Positions 26,420 through 35,352 of a stretch of DNA of 64,000 nt are shown in pieces. This DNA comes from BHER01 sp051652245. GTDB lineage: Bacteria; Bacillota_I; Bacilli_A; Culicoidibacterales; Culicoidibacteraceae. The notes under the pieces are model-generated. The model saw only the letters and a program-made list of their open reading frames with translations, made no database searches and had not been told where the DNA came from. The stretch is from the NCBI GenBank assembly GCA_051652245.1, contig JBOFTV010000075.1, positions 43,336 through 107,335 of the forward strand. The letters are read 5' to 3'. Each line of letters begins with the position of its first letter. Positions within the stretch are counted from its first letter, which is position 1. Made by a program: the position numbers and the translations under genes.

Positions 26420-26433
26420 GACTGACACCTCTT

Positions 26434-26748
26434 TTACTTAATTGCTTCAACTAATTTTGAAAAAACTTGTTTTTCATCGACATATGATTTTTTGTAAATG
26501 ACAATTTGATTTCCAATACTATAACCATAATCTACTCTTAATGTATCAGTTAAAATAACAATTGCCTCTTTTTTTGTAAGGAGTGCATTGGAAAGTAGGT
26601 GGATTTTGACTAATTCATTTGCTTCAATTAAGATGCGAAATGATTCTATGCTTGCTTCGGTAATTTCCTTTTTACCAATTTGGGCAGTTGATTTTATCTT
26701 TTGCGCGGCACCGCGGATGAACTTTTGTTGTTTATTTGTTAGACTCAT
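26434..26748 (-). CDS. yhbY: YhbY family RNA-binding protein (CRM domain)
   Basis: Small CRM-domain protein that associates with 50S precursors. 104 residues from ATG 26748, which follows GGAG by six bases; ATG 26760 is an alternative adding four residues. Family landmarks: LTNKQQKFIRGAAQKIK, the GKKEITEA loop (usually GKxGvt) and VKIHLL. Sits between yqeH and yqeK in the conserved order; aroE, usually between yqeH and yhbY, is missing. Confidence 0.93.
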   Translation of the reverse strand: MSLTNKQQKFIRGAAQKIKSTAQIGKKEITEASIESFRILIEANELVKIHLLSNALLTKKEAIVILTDTLRVDYGYSIGNQIVIYKKSYVDEKQVFSKLVEAIK

Positions 26749-26769
26749 AATTTTCTCCATTTCTTTTCC

Positions 26770-27876
26770 TTATACAAGGGCATTTTTCTTATACACTAGT
26801 ACTTTTGGGAGCGTCCAAATTTCAACCACAGCATCACGGCTTTTAATTGAAATCCAGCCTAGACCAGAAATAACAATGTCTGTTTTATCACGCTTAGTGA
26901 CGATTTTTGTGAGAACATGTTTCCTTAATTGGGGAGATATTTCTAACAAATCGGCAGTTGGGGGACTTAATAAAGAGCCTATGTGCTCTGCAAAGAACTG
27001 GTCACTTGCTTCAACTTTTCGGCGATGGATTGGTAATTGTTGGTTAAAGTAAAATGTGATTGAATTATTGCCCGCAGGTGTTATTTTGACTTGGACATAG
27101 CCACCAACAAAAAAACATTGTGGTTCATAGATAGGATAGTTTATCGCTCGTATAGGTTTTAAAAGCGTAATTTCCTTTAAGAATTTAGGGGGGAGATGAT
27201 AGGTGAATTGCTGTGGTTTCATCACACCGGGTGTATCGTAAAGTGTGATCTTTTCACAAGTGATTTCAAGTTCATTAAGCGTTGTTCCTGGAATAGGTGA
27301 AATAATAGGAGCAACGCTAGTTGATAAATTTTGTTCTCTAAAGAAAGCTTGAATCAAAGAAGATTTACCAACATTAGCACTTCCAATTATTTTAACAGCT
27401 TTATCGCTAGCAAACTCCTCTAAGTACGTTAAAAAAAAGCGGATCCCCAAGTTTTCCTTGGCACTTACAAAAAAGATATCCAGCACTTCGATTTCATGCA
27501 TCTTAAATGATTCTTGGATATATTGATACCAAATATCATATCTTCTCATTGCTTTGGGGATAACATCAATTTTATTTACGATGACAATAATTGGTTTTTT
27601 GCGGAGTGAGGAAGCAAGTTCAAATAAACTACTTCCAAGTAAATCGGTGATATCGAGCATATGAATCATTAGCGAATCATCCATTGCAATATTATCAATT
27701 AAGGTGTAGAGTGCTTCATTTTGAATGTCGACAACTTGAAAATCACTGTATTGCTGAATGCGAAAACATCTTTGACATTTTTGATTTTTCAGATGTTTTT
27801 CGAGGATGTAGCCAACGGCTGTTTCATCGGCGGTTTGTAGTGTTATACCACAACCTCTACAAGAAAGTTTATCCAT
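26770..27876 (-). CDS. yqeH: Ribosome biogenesis GTPase YqeH
   Basis: Circularly permuted GTPase needed for 30S assembly, 368 residues from ATG 27876. N-terminal zinc finger CRGC...CQRC (residues about 5-38), then G4 (NKID), G1 (GSANVGKSS) and G3 (DTPG) in permuted order, and a C-terminal regulatory domain. ATG 27876 after AAAGAGG is the family start; the longer frame adds 15 unlikely residues. It overlaps the yqeG end by eight bases. Confidence 0.95.
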   Translation of the reverse strand: MDKLSCRGCGITLQTADETAVGYILEKHLKNQKCQRCFRIQQYSDFQVVDIQNEALYTLIDNIAMDDSLMIHMLDITDLLGSSLFELASSLRKKPIIVIVNKIDVIPKAMRRYDIWYQYIQESFKMHEIEVLDIFFVSAKENLGIRFFLTYLEEFASDKAVKIIGSANVGKSSLIQAFFREQNLSTSVAPIISPIPGTTLNELEITCEKITLYDTPGVMKPQQFTYHLPPKFLKEITLLKPIRAINYPIYEPQCFFVGGYVQVKITPAGNNSITFYFNQQLPIHRRKVEASDQFFAEHIGSLLSPPTADLLEISPQLRKHVLTKIVTKRDKTDIVISGLGWISIKSRDAVVEIWTLPKVLVYKKNALV

Positions 27877-28381
27877 TGTTGCCTCTTTTCTCACTATGTG
27901 GTGGAATGAATTTTTTTTCAAATGCTCTGATTAGTCGGATGAATACATTTTTGTCCGGAACAATGGGGGCTGTAAGGATTGTTGTAATCCCAGCTTTGTT
28001 GCCGCCAATGATATCAGTTGTTACGCGATCACCAATAGCAACAAAGTGTTGCTTATCGATAGTTGACTGAGTAATGATTTTCGTAAATAATTTCCCATTT
28101 TGCTTTCGGGCAAAGTGATGCCACTCAATGGGCAGAGTGTTGACAAAGTTTGCCACGCGTTTACGTTTACGGTTGTTGGAAACAATAATTAATGTAATAT
28201 CATTGTTAGAGAGATCGGCAAACCAGCGATCAAATAGCACAGGACGATTATGCTGTTCATCATCAACAAGCGTATTATCTAAATCAGCTAGAATAACAGA
28301 AATATTATGCAGTTTAAAAAATTCCATCGGAATATCATAAATAGATGTAAAATAGTAGTCTGGAGAAAGATTTTCAAACAA
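27869..28381 (-). CDS. yqeG: YqeG family HAD IIIA-type phosphatase
   Basis: 170 residues. HAD motif I is ADLDNTLVDD (about 32-41), motif II IVSNNRKRK, and the metal-binding end motif VAIGDRVTTDIIGG. Related to phosphatidylglycerophosphate phosphatases of the GEP4 type; substrate in Bacillota is not firmly established. Head of the yqe cluster but only 20 bases from mtnN, so it is probably not the first gene of its transcript. Confidence 0.92.
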   Translation of the reverse strand: MFENLSPDYYFTSIYDIPMEFFKLHNISVILADLDNTLVDDEQHNRPVLFDRWFADLSNNDITLIIVSNNRKRKRVANFVNTLPIEWHHFARKQNGKLFTKIITQSTIDKQHFVAIGDRVTTDIIGGNKAGITTILTAPIVPDKNVFIRLIRAFEKKFIPPHSEKRGNNG

Positions 28382-28401
28382 AAGATTACCTCCTCAACGG
28401 T

Positions 28402-29094
28402 TTAAATCCTATTTTCAAGATAGTGTAAAATGATATTAGTTGAGTTTTTTGATGCTAAATCGATATATTCTGTAAAGGTTACATTAGAGTTTTTACCAAC
28501 AATGTCACTAATTGAACGGACAACAATAGTTGGAATATCATATTGGTAGCAAACTTGCATCACTGCAGCCGCTTCCATTTCAACGGCAGCAATGTTAGGT
28601 ATTTTATCACAAAGCGATAAAATTATGTTGCGGTCACTAATAAAGCTATCACCTGTTGCAATTGTTCCAACAATATAATTGAGTTCAAAGGAAGTCATTA
28701 TTTTAGTAAAGGTCGCTACAAGAGATTGATCACATGTATAGTGCTTTGGCATGTTTGGAACTTGGCCATAAGCATAGCCAAATGCTGTGGCATCAACATC
28801 ATGATAAATACATTTATTTGCAATTACAATATCACCAACAGAAAATGAGAGGTCAATTGCCCCTGATGACCCTGTATTGATGACTTCAGTTACTTTAAAG
28901 TGCTCCAACAATAGAGCTGTTGATAATGCTGCATTGACTTTTCCAATTCCAGACTTAACAAGAACAATTTTATGGTTACTTATTTCGCCGATATGATATT
29001 CGAATCCCTGAAATTCGTACATTTCATATTTATCAATCGATTTCTTTAAATGAAGAATTTCCTCATCCATGGCTGCAATTATTGCAATTCTCAT
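28402..29094 (-). CDS. mtnN: 5'-methylthioadenosine/S-adenosylhomocysteine nucleosidase
   Basis: Cleaves MTA, SAH and 5'-deoxyadenosine to adenine, recycling SAM by-products. 230 residues, starts MRIAIIAAMDEEI as typical; the adenine and ribose pocket residues are in AAVEMEAAAVMQV and the catalytic Asp in VRSISDIVG. It follows greA by 18 bases as in the Bacillus yrr cluster (where yrrT intervenes). Confidence 0.96.
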   Translation of the reverse strand: MRIAIIAAMDEEILHLKKSIDKYEMYEFQGFEYHIGEISNHKIVLVKSGIGKVNAALSTALLLEHFKVTEVINTGSSGAIDLSFSVGDIVIANKCIYHDVDATAFGYAYGQVPNMPKHYTCDQSLVATFTKIMTSFELNYIVGTIATGDSFISDRNIILSLCDKIPNIAAVEMEAAAVMQVCYQYDIPTIVVRSISDIVGKNSNVTFTEYIDLASKNSTNIILHYLENRI

Positions 29095-29112
29095 TAGTAA
29101 TAACTCCTTTTT

Positions 29113-29583
29113 CTACTTTACATCAATGATTTTAACTTGGATATCTTTTTTGCTAGGTAATGTAACGCGAATGACTGCTCCTTTTTCTTTCCCTTCAATT
29201 GCTTTTGCAATTGGAGAGTCACTAGAAATCTTGCCTTCAAGAGGGTTTGATTCAGCTGTTCCCACGATACGATATGTTTCTACCCGATTAGTTGATAAGT
29301 CTTCAAAAGTAACGGTACTCCCAAATTGAACGATGTCTGATGATTCAACAACAATGATTTCAGCTTTTTGGAGCATATTTTCGATTGTTGTAATTCGTGC
29401 TTCAATGGTTGCTTGTTCATCACGGGCAGCATCATATTCAGAATTTTCTGATAAATCGCCAAATTCTCGCGCAATTTGAATACGCTCAATTACTTCTTTT
29501 CGTTTTACTGTTAGCAATAACTCTAACTCGTCCTCTAGTTGTTGTTTTCCTTCTAATGTCATTTGAAATGTTTTGTTACTCAT
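29113..29583 (-). CDS. greA: Transcription elongation factor GreA
   Basis: Rescues backtracked RNA polymerase by stimulating transcript cleavage. 156 residues: N-terminal coiled coil with the acidic tip [16 protein letters not shown] (catalytic acidic residues) and C-terminal FKBP-like domain ending in [23 protein letters not shown] box (minus strand) in the 75-base gap after udk may give it its own promoter. Confidence 0.97.
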   Translation of the reverse strand: MSNKTFQMTLEGKQQLEDELELLLTVKRKEVIERIQIAREFGDLSENSEYDAARDEQATIEARITTIENMLQKAEIIVVESSDIVQFGSTVTFEDLSTNRVETYRIVGTAESNPLEGKISSDSPIAKAIEGKEKGAVIRVTLPSKKDIQVKIIDVK

Positions 29584-29658
29584 GTGTTATTTCTCCTTTA
29601 TTATTAACTTTTAATTCATTGCTTGTAAGATACCAGCATATTTAAACGTATACACCTA

Positions 29659-30306
29659 TTATACACTATTTCTTGTTTGATGGGCACTATAAATTTTAGT
29701 AAGTATTAAATCAATAGCCACTGTATTATCGCCACCTAGTGGAATTATAATATCGGCATATCTTTTTGACGGCTCAATAAATTGATTGTGCATGACACTT
29801 ACTGTTTCTAAATAATGTTTAATAACAGATTCTAAGCTACGTCCTCTTTGTTCAACGTCCCGGCGCAAGCGGCGAATAAAGCGAATATCGGCAGGTGTGT
29901 GTACATAGAACTTCATGTCCATTAAATCACGGAGGCGCTCATCTTCTAATGTTAAAATACCTTCAATTATAATAATGCTTGTTGGTTCAATAATTTCAAT
30001 TTCACCCGACCGCGTATGATTAACAAAATCATACACTGGTTTTTGGATTGATTGATTATTTTTAAGCTTAATTAAATCAGCAACTAGAAGGTCATTATCA
30101 ATTGCAAAGGGGTGATCATAGTTTGTTAGTAAGCGCTGCTGTAATGTTAAGTGTCCTTGATCTTTGTAATAATCATCATGTTTAATGATGGTTAATATTT
30201 CTTTTTGTGGGATTGATTGGGCTATTTTATCAGAAACAGTTGTCTTTCCTGAGCCGCTTCCCCCAGCAATTCCAATAATTAAAGGTGCTTTCTTCATTTT
30301 ATCCAT
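29659..30306 (-). CDS. udk: Uridine kinase
   Basis: Phosphorylates uridine and cytidine (pyrimidine salvage). 215 residues; P-loop GIAGGSGSGKTT, the KHDDYYKD substrate segment, and RRLRRDVEQRGRS lid. It follows trhP2 by 18 bases. Start ATG 30306 or the in-frame ATG three codons later. Confidence 0.96.
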   Translation of the reverse strand: MDKMKKAPLIIGIAGGSGSGKTTVSDKIAQSIPQKEILTIIKHDDYYKDQGHLTLQQRLLTNYDHPFAIDNDLLVADLIKLKNNQSIQKPVYDFVNHTRSGEIEIIEPTSIIIIEGILTLEDERLRDLMDMKFYVHTPADIRFIRRLRRDVEQRGRSLESVIKHYLETVSVMHNQFIEPSKRYADIIIPLGGDNTVAIDLILTKIYSAHQTRNSV

Positions 30307-30324
30307 AATATGTTTTGTCCCCCG

Positions 30325-31584
30325 CTATCTTTTTTTTCTTATAAGTGTGTATTCTGGTAATGGTTGCTTAAATGGAATATAGATAATTTCTTGTGGGTGA
30401 CGGGCTGCATCGAGCTCTTCCATTTGTTGATTAAATATTTTAGTCACGACAATTTCAATTTGTGCAATATTAGGACCAAAAAAGGAAAGCGTATCTCCTA
30501 CTTTGAAAAAATTGCGTTGCTCAACTTTCAGCAGACCTTTTCCTTGATCAAATGTGAGTGCAATACCAACGAAATCTTGTGTTGGATGTTCGACCCTTGT
30601 GTTGTATAATTGCTGATTGTTATCCGGTATTTCGTGAAAAAAACTTTCTGCTGTAGCACGGTTAGCACACTTTTGTAGTTCATTAATTAGGCTGGCATCT
30701 AACTTGAAATTATCAGGATCTTGACAGTATAAGTCAATTAGCCGTCGATAAACGCTAACTGTTGTAGCAACATAATGAATTGATTTCATTCTACCTTCAA
30801 TTTTGAAACTATCAATACCCATCTCAATCATTTCAGGTAGACTTTCTAATAGACTTAAATCCTTGGGACTCATCGAAAATTGATCGAGCGAGTCATCAAT
30901 TTTAGTTGTTATCCCGTGAGAATCAATGTCAACTAAATCATATTCCCAACGGCAACTCTGACAACAGCCACCTCTATTAGAATCGCGGCTAGTCATGTGA
31001 TTGCTTAGAGTACATCGGCCAGAATAAGCAATGCACATTGCACCATGGATGAATACTTCAAGTTCCACATCTGTTTTAGCTAATATCTCTTGAATTTCAG
31101 TTTTCATCATTTCACGGGCAAGAACAACACGATGTAATCCCTCTTTTTGATAAAAATCTGCTGTTTTCCAATTCAAAAGGGATTGTTGTGTACTTAGATG
31201 AACTTCCATACTAGGAGCAACAGCTTGGCAACGAGCAATGATGTAGGCATCAGCAACAATAATGCCAAAAATGCCAGCACTCTCCAGGGAGATTAGATAT
31301 TCATCTAAACCATCTAAGTCTTCATCGTGAGCAAAAATATTTGTCGTCACATAAATTCGCGCATTATGCTGTTTGGCAAAGCTAGCACCTTCAATCATTT
31401 CTTCAATTGAAAAATTATCAGCACTAGAGCGAAGCCCAAACTTTTTGCCGCCAATAAAAACAGCATCGGCACCATACAGGACAGCAACTTTAAGTTTTTC
31501 TAAACTTCCAGCAGGAGCTAACAGCTCAGGCTTTTTAATAATTGTACGGTGACCATTTATTGTTTGTGAGATTTCTTTTCTCAT
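30325..31584 (-). CDS. trhP2: U32 family tRNA 5-hydroxyuridine synthesis protein (YrrO/TrhP2-like)
   Basis: 419 residues. N-terminal TIM-barrel region PELLAPAGSLEKLKVAVLYGADAVFIGG, cysteine cluster around CIAYSGRC and GGCCQSCRWEY that would hold an Fe-S cluster, and a C-terminal U32 beta-barrel (about 330-419). Long annotated as collagenase or peptidase U32; in Bacillus the YrrN/YrrO pair makes ho5U at tRNA position 34 from prephenate, which TrmR then methylates. Neighbour order trmR-yrrN-yrrO-udk-greA is conserved here. Confidence 0.9.
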   Translation of the reverse strand: MRKEISQTINGHRTIIKKPELLAPAGSLEKLKVAVLYGADAVFIGGKKFGLRSSADNFSIEEMIEGASFAKQHNARIYVTTNIFAHDEDLDGLDEYLISLESAGIFGIIVADAYIIARCQAVAPSMEVHLSTQQSLLNWKTADFYQKEGLHRVVLAREMMKTEIQEILAKTDVELEVFIHGAMCIAYSGRCTLSNHMTSRDSNRGGCCQSCRWEYDLVDIDSHGITTKIDDSLDQFSMSPKDLSLLESLPEMIEMGIDSFKIEGRMKSIHYVATTVSVYRRLIDLYCQDPDNFKLDASLINELQKCANRATAESFFHEIPDNNQQLYNTRVEHPTQDFVGIALTFDQGKGLLKVEQRNFFKVGDTLSFFGPNIAQIEIVVTKIFNQQMEELDAARHPQEIIYIPFKQPLPEYTLIRKKR

Positions 31585-31601
31585 TTTTAATATTCGCTCC
31601 T

Positions 31602-32522
31602 TTAGTAAATTGTTGGTTTGTAGAGAAACCCCTTATCAATTGTACGGTAATTTTCATCGTACAGAGCAGCTATTTGTTTGAGATAACTGCTCTTATGTTC
31701 TTCATATCTGATGATGTCATCGTTAAATAATTGACGCGCTTCGATGAATAAGCTGATAATTGTATCCATAAAAATGGGGCCATGTCCTAAAGAATCAAGT
31801 TTGAGGTATTTAATGCGGTTACACGAGGCTAAAAATGGGAGTTCATCAATTAAACAAATATCTTTGGGACTCATTATATGTGTGCCATTGACATTTTCAA
31901 AAATAGGATAATAATTATTTCTATCTTTGTCAAATAAATGTTTGATTTTACTATCTAAATTGACTAAATCTAAGTGCTGGTAATAATTATTTAAGAGATT
32001 ACGTCGCGAATGAAACATTGAAAGGGGGCCAAAAGCCTGTATTTCGAGCAGTACATCACGATTTTCAAGGTTATCATTGATGCTTTTTATTGCTGTTTTT
32101 GTTAATTCTTTGGCTAAGGCAACGTGATGCACACCCTTATTTGCCCAATATTCGACACTATACCAATTTGTTGCCGTTGTTTCTGACGACCAAACTAGGG
32201 GATGTGGAAAATTAATTTCGTGCGCAATTTGATATATAGCAGGATCTGCGTAAATCACACCCGTAATAGTTTTACTTGCTAGCATGGTTAACAGAGCTGT
32301 TGCTGGTGGAATTAGTTTATTATCGATCATCGTGTGCATGTCGATATAGATTGCTTTATGGTGCTGATTAATGATTGTGATAACATCAGCTAATTCAATA
32401 AGATCATAGGTATAGTTAAGTCTTAGTGCTGTGCTTGTTTCACCAATAATGATACCATCGATGTCTTGTGTTAACAGACTAAGTAAATGTTCATGTGAAC
32501 AAGGATTAACGAGTAGTTGCAT
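31602..32522 (-). CDS. trhP1: U32 family protein, cysteine-poor partner (YrrN/TrhP1-like)
   Basis: 306 residues, shorter than its neighbour and without the C-terminal domain and the Fe-S cysteines: where those would be it reads FGPLSMFHSRRNLLNNYYQ. This matches the YrrN-type partner of the two-protein tRNA hydroxylation system. Shares the KGVHHVALAKELTK barrel segment with trhP2. SD AAGGAGAATATTT precedes ATG 32522. Confidence 0.87.
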   Translation of the reverse strand: MQLLVNPCSHEHLLSLLTQDIDGIIIGETSTALRLNYTYDLIELADVITIINQHHKAIYIDMHTMIDNKLIPPATALLTMLASKTITGVIYADPAIYQIAHEINFPHPLVWSSETTATNWYSVEYWANKGVHHVALAKELTKTAIKSINDNLENRDVLLEIQAFGPLSMFHSRRNLLNNYYQHLDLVNLDSKIKHLFDKDRNNYYPIFENVNGTHIMSPKDICLIDELPFLASCNRIKYLKLDSLGHGPIFMDTIISLFIEARQLFNDDIIRYEEHKSSYLKQIAALYDENYRTIDKGFLYKPTIY

Positions 32523-32533
32523 AAATATTCTCC

Positions 32534-33136
32534 TTATTTCTTTTTTGTGATTGCAAGTCTATCACCTACATCAATAAAAGTTGTTTGAAAGTTAGGTAGA
32601 GTGGGAAGCCATTGAGAATATTCAATAATAGAGCGAACCAAAGGTCTTATCCGGCGATGCAATTTCTTAATATCTTCTTCTGTGGAAACTAGTCCATGAA
32701 AGTCCAAATTGTCAGTGATGATGTAGCCATTTTGTTTGACAAGGGGGCTAAATTTTTCAAAGAAATGTTTGTTGTTTCTTTTTGTGGCATCAATGAATAG
32801 TAAATCAAAAGGGGCTTTCTCACGACATTTTTCGTAGAATTCGGGAGAATCAGCATCATCTAAGTGAATAGTTATTTTATCAAAAGCAGCTATGTTTTTG
32901 ATAGCTTCAGCAAAGCGTTCCTTATCTTTTTCAACACCTAAAACACTGCCATTAGTCAGTAAATGAAAATTGATGGCAGAGTAACCAATCGCTGAGCCTA
33001 TTTCTAAGACGTTTTCGATTCTCTGTGGTGCCAAAAAAGAAGACAACCATTCCACGCTATCTTTCATAATTATCGGTATCTTATGTTCTTTGGCAAAGTG
33101 TTCTATTGTTTCAAGTAAAATAGTCGTATTTTGCAT
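32534..33136 (-). CDS. trmR: tRNA 5-hydroxyuridine O-methyltransferase (TrmR/YrrM)
   Basis: SAM-dependent class I methyltransferase, 200 residues from ATG 33136. Motif I is VLEIGSAIGYSAI; the metal-binding acidic residues are in LLFIDATKRN and ITDNLDFHG. Context with the two U32 proteins indicates mo5U34 formation in tRNA. ATG 33136 is preferred: the upstream TTG (33145) abuts the SD AAAAGGA. It is the first gene of the 14-gene minus-strand run. Confidence 0.9.
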   Translation of the reverse strand: MQNTTILLETIEHFAKEHKIPIIMKDSVEWLSSFLAPQRIENVLEIGSAIGYSAINFHLLTNGSVLGVEKDKERFAEAIKNIAAFDKITIHLDDADSPEFYEKCREKAPFDLLFIDATKRNNKHFFEKFSPLVKQNGYIITDNLDFHGLVSTEEDIKKLHRRIRPLVRSIIEYSQWLPTLPNFQTTFIDVGDRLAITKKK

Positions 33137-33161
33137 GGGTATCAAATCCTTTTCACAATCT

Positions 33162-33167
33162 ATTATA
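33162..33167 (-). promoter_or_regulatory. Extended -10 promoter element of the trmR-holA run
   Basis: On the minus strand TGTTATAAT (extended -10) with a poor -35 (TTTCAA) 17 bases further up; 25 bases before the trmR start. Confidence 0.55.
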
Positions 33168-33223
33168 ACAAAAATGGCTTAAAATTGAAATTCTTTTATA
33201 CGAAAATAGCAGCTAATTAAGGA

Positions 33224-33255
33224 TAAAAAAAGAGCAAATTTCAATGCTCTTTTTC
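33224..33255 (-). terminator. Terminator of the flotillin operon
   Basis: Minus-strand stem GAGCA/TGCTC with A and T runs on either side; just after the flotillin stop. Confidence 0.7.
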
Positions 33256-33259
33256 TTAA

Positions 33260-34663
33260 CTATTCTTTTTCTTCTGTTTGAACTTCACTATCGGTATTTT
33301 CCGTACTTCCTAAATATTGTGGTAATTCAATACCAGCTTGTTTAGCAATTTCATGAAGGGGCGGTAAGCTAGTCGAAAAGTCTCTAAGAAAACTTTTAAC
33401 ACCACTTCCACCATTATCGCTATTACCAGAATCCCAGACTGTGATTTTATCAATATTTAAATTTGAAAGGGCTGTTGCCTGTGTTCGAACAATTTCTTCC
33501 ATTTTTTCAATAAGTAATAGCGTTGCTGCTGATTGGGCGTCTCCTGCTGATGCAACTAATTGACGATAACCTTCGGCTTTTGCGTCTAAAATCTTTTTAA
33601 GTCCCTCGGCTTCGGCTGTATATTTCATTAGTGTGGCATCTGCATCACCTTGAGCAATTTTTCTTACTCTTTCGGCTTCAGCTTGTGCTTCAATTTCAAT
33701 TTTTCGTTTATTTATTTCAATTTGAGCAATTTCTTCTTTATCCAGTCGCGCAATTTCTGTTCGCTTTTGTGCTTCTAAAATTATTTGTCTTGCTTCGGCT
33801 TGTGCTGTTTCCCCTTGTTGAAGTGACGCGGCTTCCGCTTTTGCTAGGGTTGCATTATACTGTGCCACCTGCGCTTTAGATGTGTTTTCTCCCTCGATAA
33901 CTTCAGCACTTAATTGTGCTAACCTAATGCGTTGGTCACGCTCAGCTTCTTTTGTTCCTTGAGCAGATTGTGATTCTTCTTTTGCAACCGTAATTAGCCG
34001 CTCTCTATTTGCCTTTGCTTCTCCTGATGCTCCAAGTTTTTCTTGTTCAGCAACATCGATTTTTGCTTGTTGAATTGCTTCCGCTGCGGCTTTTTTACCA
34101 ATTGCTTCAATGTAGCCAGATTCATCGGTAATGTCACGAATGTTAACGTTGATAACATCTAATCCAATTTTATTAAGCTCTTCGTTAACATTCGTATTGA
34201 TACTTGTCAAAAACGTTTCGCGGTCTTTATTGATTTCTTCAATTGTCATTGTTGCAATTACTGAGCGCAATTGCCCAATGATGATATCCTCAGCCCGTGA
34301 AATAACATCACTTGAAGGAAGTCCTAGTAACCTTTCGGCAGCATTTTGTAAAAGTTCTTGTTTAACAGAAATTCCTACCGTAAAAGTTGAAGGAACACTA
34401 ACACGGATGTTGTTTTTTGATAGCGTGCTTTTTAGATCAACTTCAATTGCTAAGGGTTCGAGTGATAAATAAGTGTAGGCTTGAAATAGTGGCCAAACAA
34501 ATGCGCCACCACCATGAATTGTTTTAGCGCTTTGTCCACCACTGGTTTTCCCGAAAATAACGAGGACCTGATTTGATGGGCATCGCTTATAGCGGCGCGC
34601 GATTGTTGTAATTAATGATAAAAAGATGATGGTTATAACGACAATTAGAATTAGACCTTCCAT
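33260..34663 (-). CDS. floT: Flotillin family protein (FloT/YuaG-like)
   Basis: 467 residues: N-terminal membrane hairpin (about 2-20), SPFH/PHB domain (about 30-200) and a long Ala/Glu/Lys-rich coiled coil (about 200-360) typical of flotillins, then an acidic tail. Organises functional membrane microdomains. Pairing with an NfeD protein directly upstream reproduces the yuaF-floT arrangement of Bacillus, supporting FloT rather than FloA. SD TAGGAGGAAAC. Confidence 0.93.
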   Translation of the reverse strand: MEGLILIVVITIIFLSLITTIARRYKRCPSNQVLVIFGKTSGGQSAKTIHGGGAFVWPLFQAYTYLSLEPLAIEVDLKSTLSKNNIRVSVPSTFTVGISVKQELLQNAAERLLGLPSSDVISRAEDIIIGQLRSVIATMTIEEINKDRETFLTSINTNVNEELNKIGLDVINVNIRDITDESGYIEAIGKKAAAEAIQQAKIDVAEQEKLGASGEAKANRERLITVAKEESQSAQGTKEAERDQRIRLAQLSAEVIEGENTSKAQVAQYNATLAKAEAASLQQGETAQAEARQIILEAQKRTEIARLDKEEIAQIEINKRKIEIEAQAEAERVRKIAQGDADATLMKYTAEAEGLKKILDAKAEGYRQLVASAGDAQSAATLLLIEKMEEIVRTQATALSNLNIDKITVWDSGNSDNGGSGVKSFLRDFSTSLPPLHEIAKQAGIELPQYLGSTENTDSEVQTEEKE

Positions 34664-34682
34664 AATGTTTCCTCCTAAAATT

Positions 34683-35231
34683 TTAATTAACTTGGGTTAC
34701 CGTGATAGATTGTTGTGTAACATCAGATACTTCTACTAGTGTCCCAGTTTCTAGTGGTCCATCTGCTGCAAGAACATCATAAATGATATATTTTCCTTCT
34801 ACTGAAAATTTTGCCTTGCCTTTTCCATTTTGAGTCGAAAGATACATTGTTCCCTGGGCACCAACTGAGGGATAGAGATCTTTTACTACTGGTGTTTCTA
34901 GTTTCTTAACTTTTGACATTAAAAATGAGTAGACTAGCATCATAATGCTACCACAAACAAAACCGAAAAGAACACTTAAAACAATAGAAAAGGTGAATTG
35001 TTTGATGAACATTAATGTCGACCATGAAAATACCATGAAGAAAGATAAAACACTATCAACAGATAGTAAAACAAATGATGTATCAGAAGAAATATCTTCT
35101 GCTGTGTGTACATCTGCATTAAAATCATCGACAGTAAAGTCATTGTCAGCACCAAATCCAAAGATTGTTAGAGCAAGTTTAATGACAAATAAAACAGTAA
35201 CTGCACAAGCAAAGTACCATAAAGCATTCAT
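34683..35231 (-). CDS. NfeD family membrane protein (YuaF-like)
   Basis: 182 residues: an N-terminal membrane helix, acidic loop, two more membrane helices (about 55-75 and 80-105) and a C-terminal OB-fold domain (about 120-180, VGAQGTMYLSTQNGKGKAKF). Works with the flotillin 19 bases downstream; short form without the protease domain. Confidence 0.9.
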   Translation of the reverse strand: MNALWYFACAVTVLFVIKLALTIFGFGADNDFTVDDFNADVHTAEDISSDTSFVLLSVDSVLSFFMVFSWSTLMFIKQFTFSIVLSVLFGFVCGSIMMLVYSFLMSKVKKLETPVVKDLYPSVGAQGTMYLSTQNGKGKAKFSVEGKYIIYDVLAADGPLETGTLVEVSDVTQQSITVTQVN

Positions 35232-35256
35232 ATTTTTAATTCCTTTCGCTGAAGTA

Positions 35257-35275
35257 TATACTATAACAGTATATC
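35257..35275. repeat. Inverted repeat upstream of nfeD-floT
   Basis: Perfect dyad ATATACT-ATAAC-AGTATAT, 26 bases before the nfeD start, overlapping the region where the promoter should lie. Possible operator for the flotillin operon. Confidence 0.45.
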
Positions 35276-35313
35276 ACAAAAGATAAAAAGCACACTGTTC
35301 TTTACACTCAAAA

Positions 35314-35347
35314 TAAAAAAAGGTTTACTTTTAGAAACCCTTTTTTT
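35314..35347 (-). terminator. Terminator of the TcyP-like gene
   Basis: Short stem GGTTT/AAACC enclosed by long A and T runs, placed just after the symporter stop codon (minus strand). Confidence 0.7.
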
Positions 35348-35352
35348 ATTAG

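Noticed and set aside
26588..27052. 154-codon open frame on + inside yqeH/yhbY
   Set aside because: Antisense shadow of conserved genes, no SD and no recognisable motif.
30325..32522. Collagenase/peptidase function for the two U32 proteins
   Set aside because: Gene order with trmR and the Fe-S cysteine pattern match the tRNA hydroxylation pair; no protease evidence in the sequence.
33631..33879. 82-codon open frame on + opposite flotillin
   Set aside because: Leu/Phe-rich translation of the reverse of the Ala/Glu/Lys coiled coil; typical shadow.
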